Shown here in pieces: positions 31,618 to 37,952 of a stretch of 64,000 nt of DNA (position 1 is the first letter of the stretch; the number at the start of each line of letters is the position of its first letter). This DNA comes from CAVPTL01 sp963729195. Its GTDB lineage: Bacteria > Actinomycetota > Thermoleophilia > Gaiellales > JAICJC01. The notes under the pieces were generated by a model that was not told where the DNA came from, made no database searches, and saw nothing but the letters and a program-made list of their open reading frames with translations. The DNA is taken from contig CAVSNF010000020.1 of the NCBI GenBank assembly GCA_963729195.1, positions 124,001-188,000 on the forward strand, given 5' to 3'. A program made the translations under genes and the position numbers.

Positions 31618-33198
31618 TCATTTCCACGGTATCCCGGCCAACCACGCTTCCAAGGACAGAAGCATCCACAGCTTGAGGTGCCGGCGCCGCACCGGCGCGG
31701 CCTCGAGATCGACCAGGCGCTCGAGGTACTCCTGCCGGAAAAGTCCTCGCGGGGCCAGGCCGTCCAGCAGTCGTTCACGCGTGTACGGGAGCAGCGGCCC
31801 GTTCATCCATGAGACGACCGGAACGCGCATGCCGCTCTTCGGCCGGGTCAGGATCGCCTCGGGCAGCAGGTCGGCCACCGCGGCCTTGAGCACATGCTTC
31901 TCCCCCGAGCCGACCAGCTTCAGATGCGCCGGCAAGCGCAACGCATACTCGACCAGCTCCCGATCGCACAGAGGTGAGCGAGGCACCGCGCCGGCCGAGC
32001 GGGCCAGCGCGTCGACCTTGGCGAGGATGTGGTCGGCGCACTTGAACTGGACGTTCATCGCCATCATCCGGTTGGTCAGCGTATTCCAGCGGGGATCTGC
32101 CAGATGTGGCTGGAACCTCGACTCGAGGAAGCGCTCGGGCAGTTCGCTCAAAACGTCATCGGTGACCATTGCGGTCAAATCGTCATAACACCGTCGATGA
32201 GCGCGAAGGTATGCGCTGCCAAGCTGCTCGCCGTCGCCGTGGACGGGCTGATACAGGGTGTGCAGCAGCATCGGCAGGTTCTTGGGTCCGCCGAAACATG
32301 GGTCTCCGCCTTCGCCGTTGAACATCACCGAGTCGGCCTGCCGGAAGAGGATCGTGTTGGGAACAGTCAACGGGTCGCCGATCGGCGACCCCAGCGCATT
32401 CATGGTCGAGTCGAGCTCACGCAGGACATCTTCCGGCGCCACGGTGATCACGCGGTGCTCGACTCGGCAGTGTTCGGCGACCATCGCGCTGTACTCCAGT
32501 TCGTTTACCTCCTCGGCTCCGAATCCCAATGAGTAGGCCGTGACCGATCCGGTGTGCGCGCGACCGGCCAGCGCGACCACCAGACTCGAGTCCAGCCCGC
32601 CGGACAGTGACGCGCACAGCTCTGATCCGGGAGCCGGGAGCCTGCGGTGAACCGACCGTTCGAGGAGTTCGCGCAGGTCCGCCGCGGCAGGCTCGAGCCC
32701 GGGATCGGGCAGCTCACCGGGGGCCTCCCACAGCGCGGTGCGTTCGATCGTCTCGCCCTGCACTCGGACGTGTTCCCCCGCCGCGACGGCGAACACCTGC
32801 TCGACCGGCGTGAGCGGCGCCGGAATATATGAGAGACAGAGATAGGTTGCCAGAGCGGGCATGTCCAGTCGCGGCCGCACCCGGCGCTGTGCCAGTACCT
32901 TGCCGACGGTTCTGGCCGCCGTGACACCGTCTGGATCAGCGGCGTAGTACAGCGACCGCTCGCCGATCGGATCCCGCACCAGATGCACGACGCCGCTCGT
33001 GGGATCCCGCCACGCCAGTGCGTACGCCCCCCTGACCGAGGCCAGCGAGCCGCTCGCGATCACGTCCAGCCAGTCGGCAATCGTCTCCACAGGACGGCCG
33101 TGGAGTGAGCAGCAGTCCCAGCTGCCCGCAATCAATCTGGTGCCGGCTTCGGCTCGACGCGGTTCAGCCAAAGTCATCATCGTCGCAAATTCCGCCAC
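31618..33198 (-). CDS. Asparagine-synthetase-like ATP-dependent ligase lacking the glutaminase cysteine
   Basis: This is a protein of about 526 residues from GTG 33198 (GGAGGG upstream; ATG 33183 is an alternative). The C-terminal synthetase domain has the PP-loop SLSGGLDSS near residue 200 and FNGEGGDPCFGGPKN. The N-terminal part resembles a class-II amidotransferase domain (RGAYALAWRDP, VRDPIGERSLYY) but does not begin with the catalytic Cys found after the initiator Met in glutamine-using enzymes. It may therefore use ammonia or another amine, or act as an adenylating cyclase as in beta-lactam or lasso-peptide synthetases. It is the last gene of a six-gene operon and overlaps the zinc-ribbon gene by up to 35 bases. 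Confidence 0.85.
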   Translation of the reverse strand: MAEFATMMTLAEPRRAEAGTRLIAGSWDCCSLHGRPVETIADWLDVIASGSLASVRGAYALAWRDPTSGVVHLVRDPIGERSLYYAADPDGVTAARTVGKVLAQRRVRPRLDMPALATYLCLSYIPAPLTPVEQVFAVAAGEHVRVQGETIERTALWEAPGELPDPGLEPAAADLRELLERSVHRRLPAPGSELCASLSGGLDSSLVVALAGRAHTGSVTAYSLGFGAEEVNELEYSAMVAEHCRVEHRVITVAPEDVLRELDSTMNALGSPIGDPLTVPNTILFRQADSVMFNGEGGDPCFGGPKNLPMLLHTLYQPVHGDGEQLGSAYLRAHRRCYDDLTAMVTDDVLSELPERFLESRFQPHLADPRWNTLTNRMMAMNVQFKCADHILAKVDALARSAGAVPRSPLCDRELVEYALRLPAHLKLVGSGEKHVLKAAVADLLPEAILTRPKSGMRVPVVSWMNGPLLPYTRERLLDGLAPRGLFRQEYLERLVDLEAAPVRRRHLKLWMLLSLEAWLAGIPWK

Positions 33199-34096
33199 CG
33201 ATCCACCCTCCTTCCATGTCGGGCTCGGCGTTCGCGGCTTCGGGCGCCCACGCTGCTGCAAGTGTCGTCAGCAGCCGCGTCGGCGGCACCGCGGCAAGCT
33301 CCATGCGGTAGCGCCCCAGCCACTTGCCCTCCTGTTCGCTCGACCCCAGGAAGCTCTTGTCGACCGGTGCGGACGTCTGAAATGACCCCCGAAACGCGGT
33401 GGCATGACCGGGACGGAGTCCGATGTCCATGATCCGTCCGCGCCCCTCCGAGACGGAGTCGGCGAACATTCCCGACGTCCCTCCCAGGCGAAGCGCCATG
33501 GCGCAGCCCTGCGGGTCGGCGTCGTGCACAGCCAGCACCGTCAGGTTCTCGCTGCGGCGGGCAAGTTCCACCGCGGCCGGAAATACGCCCGAACTCTGGT
33601 CGCTCTCGCACAGAAGCACGCACCGCTGCTCCATGTGGAAGTCGTTGGCCAAGAGAAAAGCGAGAGTCTGCGGCCGGTCGCAGACAACGGCGCGGTCGAC
33701 CGCGACGGCTTCCAGGTCGGCGCTCAGGTCGCTGGGAGTGGTGTGCTGCTGCGGTCTGTCGTCGAGGCGCCCCGCGAGCGTCGCGCCGGCCGACTGCCAG
33801 CGGGCGAGCAGCAGCTCGAACTGCGTGCGGTCGATGCTCACGGTCTTTCGCCGGGTCAATCTCTCCCATGTACGTCTGCGCCGCACCCTGCGGCAAACCG
33901 CGTAGTACAGCTGATCGGTGGTCCAGCGGATCGTGCCCTCGCCGGAGACCAACCGCACCGCCGCGTCGAATCCGTAATCGGTGATGGGATCGGACCGGGG
34001 ATCGAAGCAGAACGTGCGCTGGCACGACCAGCAGCGCCCGGTCGTCCGCACGGTACCCCCGCTGGTCCTGTAACCACATTGCGGGCAGTGCCTCAT
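33164..34096 (-). CDS. Zinc-ribbon protein with Toprim-like DxD motif, family unknown
   Basis: This is a 310-residue protein. The N terminus is a zinc ribbon (Cys 4, 7, 22 and 25 in RHCPQCGYR and RCWSCQR). The middle is basic (CRRVRRRRTWERLTRRK, about residues 68-84). A later alpha/beta region contains VLAVHDADPQG at residues 187-197, which resembles the metal-binding DxD segment of Toprim domains, as in Spo11/TopoVI-A. The C terminus is GGWIGGGICDDDDFG. ATG 34096 overlaps the upstream stop by ATGA. The combination suggests a nucleic-acid-binding or nicking role, but this rests on motif resemblance alone. It sits between the PLP protein and the ligase in the operon. Confidence 0.7.
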   Translation of the reverse strand: MRHCPQCGYRTSGGTVRTTGRCWSCQRTFCFDPRSDPITDYGFDAAVRLVSGEGTIRWTTDQLYYAVCRRVRRRRTWERLTRRKTVSIDRTQFELLLARWQSAGATLAGRLDDRPQQHTTPSDLSADLEAVAVDRAVVCDRPQTLAFLLANDFHMEQRCVLLCESDQSSGVFPAAVELARRSENLTVLAVHDADPQGCAMALRLGGTSGMFADSVSEGRGRIMDIGLRPGHATAFRGSFQTSAPVDKSFLGSSEQEGKWLGRYRMELAAVPPTRLLTTLAAAWAPEAANAEPDMEGGWIGGGICDDDDFG

Positions 34097-35289
34097 GCCG
34101 CGCTGCCCGATGTGAGGGCCGTCAGGTCTTCCAGCTGCTCTCGGCGGGTGGTCAGCGACGGCACTCCCGCGTCGTCCAGCACCACCTCGGCAGGCCGCGG
34201 CCGGTTGAGGAAGTGGCTCGACATGGCGTAGCCGTAGGCCCCCACGTCTCGGATCGCGATCACGTCGCCGGGCCTCAGCTCGGGCAGTCGCAGGCTGCGC
34301 CCCAGGAAGTCCTGTGAGTGGGTGGTGTTCCCGCACAGGTCGGTGGGGACTTCCAGCGGCCGCGATCGGGGATTCATCACCTCGACTCGATGAAACGCCC
34401 CATAGACGCTTGGCACCACGAAGTGGGCAACGCTCGAGTCGACGCCGATGAATCGGCGCCCGCCGCGTTGCTTGACCGAGACCACCCGCACCAGCAACGT
34501 GCCACAGGTGGCGACCAGGATCCGGCCGGGCTCGAGCAGCAACCGGAGTGGGCGGCCCACCCGATGTTCCAGCGCTGCCATTCGCCGATCAACCTCGGCG
34601 CCGAGCACGGCCAGGTCGAGCGCATCCTGGTTTCGCCGGTAGGCGACGCCGAAGCCTCCCCCGAGGTCGATGAACTCCAGGTCCGGCAGCCGCACCGCAG
34701 CATCAATCGTTCGTTCCAGGCAGGCCGCAAAACGGTCGTGTGAGCGGGTGTGGGTACCCGCGTACATGTGCACGCCGGTGACCGAGACTCCGGCCCGTCG
34801 GGCGATCACAAGTGCTTCCGGGAGTTCGGCCGGGGTCACGCCGATGCGGCTGCGGCCTGCGGTGTCGTCCATCAACATCCTCAGTCCGACGCTGCCACCG
34901 GGCGCGATCCGGACAAACCGCTCCAGCTGGTCGAGCGAATCGAGGTTGAGGTGGATGCCGGCCGCGGTCAGCAGCTCGATGTCATCATCGGTCAGGTTGG
35001 TGCCGCTGTAGACGATCTGCTCGGTTGTGGCTCCCGCCTGCAATGCGGCGAACGCATCCCCCGGCGTGTTGGCGTGCATACCCGCGCCCAGATCGAGCAG
35101 CCCGGCAACCAGTGCCGGATTCTTGTTACAGACAATTGCGTAGTGACACTCGGTTCTGGGGTGCTGGAACGCAGCAACGAACCGCTGGTAACAGTGGCGC
35201 AGCTCCCGTGTGTCGTACACGTACAGCGGCGATCCGTGCTGTTCGATCAGGAGGTGAGCCTGTGGGGCGTGTGGTCGGATAGAGCCCAT
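34093..35289 (-). CDS. Fold-III PLP decarboxylase-like protein (DapDC/LysA type) with altered PLP site
   Basis: This is a 398-residue alanine-racemase-fold protein resembling diaminopimelate/ornithine decarboxylases: FIDLGGGFGVAYR, LLLEPGRIL, and a C-terminal DVGAYGYAMSSHFLNRPRPAEVVLDD. The usual PLP-lysine motif YAxKAN reads YAIVCNKN here: Val replaces the expected Lys, and the nearest Lys is three residues later at residue 56. The decarboxylase CESxD segment is also changed to CGNTTHSQD. It may use the shifted Lys, bind PLP without a Schiff base, or have become a non-catalytic or different enzyme. It overlaps the next gene by four bases. Confidence 0.82.
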   Translation of the reverse strand: MGSIRPHAPQAHLLIEQHGSPLYVYDTRELRHCYQRFVAAFQHPRTECHYAIVCNKNPALVAGLLDLGAGMHANTPGDAFAALQAGATTEQIVYSGTNLTDDDIELLTAAGIHLNLDSLDQLERFVRIAPGGSVGLRMLMDDTAGRSRIGVTPAELPEALVIARRAGVSVTGVHMYAGTHTRSHDRFAACLERTIDAAVRLPDLEFIDLGGGFGVAYRRNQDALDLAVLGAEVDRRMAALEHRVGRPLRLLLEPGRILVATCGTLLVRVVSVKQRGGRRFIGVDSSVAHFVVPSVYGAFHRVEVMNPRSRPLEVPTDLCGNTTHSQDFLGRSLRLPELRPGDVIAIRDVGAYGYAMSSHFLNRPRPAEVVLDDAGVPSLTTRREQLEDLTALTSGSAA

Positions 35290-35343
35290 GCGCCCAGCAT
35301 CGCCGCCACGGTCGTCGCCGACCTCGGGGAACTTCCCAGTCCT

Positions 35344-36315
35344 CTACGTGCGTGTGCGAGCCACTGGTATCAATGCGAGGCAGACCACGCCGAGGACGGC
35401 CAGGGGCAACAGCCAAAGGGTGGTGGTGATCAGTCCAACGGCGGCCACACACGCCCCGAAGCCGATCGGCAGCGGACGCACGGCCGACTGCCAGAACGTC
35501 GCGGTCGGGGGCGGCGGAGGCGCGCCGGAACGAAGCATCGCCAGTGCGCTGGCGGCATCAGCCGGCCGGTCGCGGGGGTGCAGCCGCGTCAGCCAGTCGA
35601 CCCACTCGATCAGGCTGGTGTCGTCGCCGTGCCAGACGGTGCCGAGTGACGGCGGTTCGCGGCGGATGCGTTCCTCGAGTGGGGCCTCGCTCGACTGGAA
35701 TGGCACCGCACCGGTCAGAAGCTCGTGGGCGATCATCCCGATCGCGTACAGATCTGCCGGCGGCCCAACCTCACCCAGCGCCGGGGAGGCCTGCTCAGGG
35801 GCCATGTAGCGGGCGGTGCCGGCGGCAATGCCGGCCCGGGTGAGGCGGTCGGCATCCTGGAACCGGGCGAGCCCGAAATCCGCCACCTTGACCCGCCCGG
35901 ATGCCGTCAAAAGCAGGTTCTGCGGCTTGAGATCGCGGTGCACAACGCCCGCCTGATGCAGGGTTGCAAGGCCCTCCAATGCGTCTTCGAGCACCCGCCG
36001 AGTGGCGGCCGTATCGCCGCATCCGACCAGCCCGGCCACCGTTCCTCCCGGCACGTACTCCATCACCAGGAAGGGGGCGCCCTCATGCGTGCCGGACTCG
36101 TGAATGAGCACGATATGCGGGTCGTTGAACTGGGCCAGATAGTGCCCTTCGTCCACGAACCGGCGCACGTCGGTTGCCTCCATCACCCGGGTCAAGACCT
36201 TGATGGCGACGTCACGATCGAGACTCACGTCCCGTGCCAGGTACACGACCGCAAATGCGCCCCGGCCCAGCTCTCGCACAACGGGGAACCGGCCGATTCG
36301 AAGGTCGTCGTCCAT
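35344..36315 (-). CDS. Membrane-anchored Ser/Thr protein kinase
   Basis: This is a 323-residue Hanks-type kinase from ATG 36315. All key residues are present: glycine loop LGRGAFAVVYLA (16-27), Lys39 in VAIKVL, catalytic HRDLK (126-130), DFG (146-148) and APE (172-174). Unlike PknB-type sensors it has two adjacent membrane spans at the C terminus (about residues 283-316) and only a very short tail, so no large extracellular domain is fused. The sensory part may be the neighbouring binding/VWA protein encoded eight bases upstream. A 54-base gap precedes the PLP gene. Confidence 0.9.
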   Translation of the reverse strand: MDDDLRIGRFPVVRELGRGAFAVVYLARDVSLDRDVAIKVLTRVMEATDVRRFVDEGHYLAQFNDPHIVLIHESGTHEGAPFLVMEYVPGGTVAGLVGCGDTAATRRVLEDALEGLATLHQAGVVHRDLKPQNLLLTASGRVKVADFGLARFQDADRLTRAGIAAGTARYMAPEQASPALGEVGPPADLYAIGMIAHELLTGAVPFQSSEAPLEERIRREPPSLGTVWHGDDTSLIEWVDWLTRLHPRDRPADAASALAMLRSGAPPPPPTATFWQSAVRPLPIGFGACVAAVGLITTTLWLLPLAVLGVVCLALIPVARTRT

Positions 36316-36323
36316 GCTTCCGA

Positions 36324-37952
36324 TCAGTAGTAGGCAGACAGGCTGCGGTAGGCGGTACCGATATCGGCCAGTGTCGCACCAAAGGCCTCGCCCTGCGAGG
36401 CGTAGGAGATCCGCCGCAGCACCTGCATGTCGGGGGTGGCCGAACACGCCACCGTGAACACCCGCACTCGATCAGAGTCGCTACCGGCTTGCAGGTGGCG
36501 TTCGAGGGCGTCCACCGAGATCCGGCTGACGTCCGAGCGGCCGTCGGTCATCACGATCACGCCCTGATTGCGGCCGCTTCCGGGAAGTGCTGCGATGGCA
36601 TCGTGGGCGGTTGCGATCGCGTCGAACACCGCACCTGCGTGGGAGGGCTCGAGCGCCGCGACCGAGTGCAGCAACTGCCAGCGGGTTGCTCCCAGCACCG
36701 CCGGTGGCTGCTGCTCAGTGACGGACGCACCCGCCGCCCACAATCCCACCCGGTCGCGCGACGAGAACCCGTTCAGTAGCGTTTCCACGCCTGAGGTGAT
36801 CTGTTGGCCAACCGGAGCCAGGCAGGTGCGGTCGACCACCAGGCCGACGTCGGCGGGTTTTCGCACCATCGGCCACGAGCGCCGGATCTGGCTGACCACG
36901 GCCGGATCGGGCAGCGGCAGCAGCCGCGGAGCGGCCGGGTCGGCGCCGTGGGCGTGATCGATCGGTGGCAGTGCGGGTGCATTCACCGGCCCCGACCGGT
37001 AGCCGTGATCGGCTGCGTCAGAGACGCTCACATGGGCCGGCAGCCAGTGTTGGAAGACGAGCGCCGCCTGTCGCTGGAGCTCATCCACACCGGGAGCGGC
37101 CGGTGACATCGCAACCAAGGGGTAGTCGGCGAGATACGTCCCGTCGCTGGGATAGATCGCCACCAAGCGTGGGCGCAGTGCCGGGTGGTCCTGCCGGAAT
37201 CCGACCAGGGACGTCTCCTGAGTGATTACCCACGACGCATATCTGCCGCGGTAGCGGGCCATCTGGTCGAGAAACGCCGCGGCCGTGTCCCCATAGTGGA
37301 CGATGTGGTCTTCCTGCTTGCTGACGGCCTGGGTCACCTCCGGGTCGGCGGTGTCGGCCGCCGTCAGGCCTCCCGGGCTGTGACCGGTCACGGCGGCGTA
37401 CTCGGCGATCATCGCGTTCAGGCCGGAGGTGGAGAAGTCGGGATTGGTGTGGCCGTAGCGGTAGTCGGGGTCGGTTGCGCCCAGCTTCAGCAGGTCACGC
37501 CAGGACACCGGCCGGTCGGGCCACCCCAGCCGCTTTGCCAGCGGCTCCCAGATCGCAACCACCTGGGGTGAGTGCACCAGCGACGGGCTCGGCGGCGCCC
37601 AGGGGGCGCCCGCGTCGTGGTTCAAGAGGCCGGTCCACACCGATGAGGCCGGCAGCCACACGTCGGCGGAGGTGGTGCCATGCGCCAAGCCGCGCTCAGT
37701 CTCGCCGCTGGGCATGGCAGTGGGGGCGACCGTCACCGGGTGGCCGTCGACCTCGGTGCCGGTCTTGTTGAACGCGGCGATCGGCCCTGCCACCAAGTCC
37801 TCGGCGTCCGGTGTGTACACAAACTGAAGCACCACCGCGGAGTGATCAGGCGGGCCCTCATGCCATTGCCAAAGAACCACCGATGAGATCGCCGCAATGG
37901 CCGCGACCACGATCCACAGGCAGCCGGTAACCGCGCGCGCCCGCGCGCTCAT
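36324..37952 (-). CDS. Substrate-binding/von Willebrand A fusion protein, membrane anchored
   Basis: This is a 542-residue protein. An N-terminal membrane anchor (residues about 9-28, CLWIVVAAIAAISSVVLW) is followed by a periplasmic binding-protein-like domain (to about residue 325). A von Willebrand A-like domain (about 345-540) completes it. The VWA metal site is imperfect: DRTCL replaces DxSxS, while the MTDGRSD segment is typical. It probably faces outside the cell, where ligand binding could be read by the adjacent kinase. The start overlaps the LuxR gene by ATGA. Confidence 0.82.
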   Translation of the reverse strand: MSARARAVTGCLWIVVAAIAAISSVVLWQWHEGPPDHSAVVLQFVYTPDAEDLVAGPIAAFNKTGTEVDGHPVTVAPTAMPSGETERGLAHGTTSADVWLPASSVWTGLLNHDAGAPWAPPSPSLVHSPQVVAIWEPLAKRLGWPDRPVSWRDLLKLGATDPDYRYGHTNPDFSTSGLNAMIAEYAAVTGHSPGGLTAADTADPEVTQAVSKQEDHIVHYGDTAAAFLDQMARYRGRYASWVITQETSLVGFRQDHPALRPRLVAIYPSDGTYLADYPLVAMSPAAPGVDELQRQAALVFQHWLPAHVSVSDAADHGYRSGPVNAPALPPIDHAHGADPAAPRLLPLPDPAVVSQIRRSWPMVRKPADVGLVVDRTCLAPVGQQITSGVETLLNGFSSRDRVGLWAAGASVTEQQPPAVLGATRWQLLHSVAALEPSHAGAVFDAIATAHDAIAALPGSGRNQGVIVMTDGRSDVSRISVDALERHLQAGSDSDRVRVFTVACSATPDMQVLRRISYASQGEAFGATLADIGTAYRSLSAYY

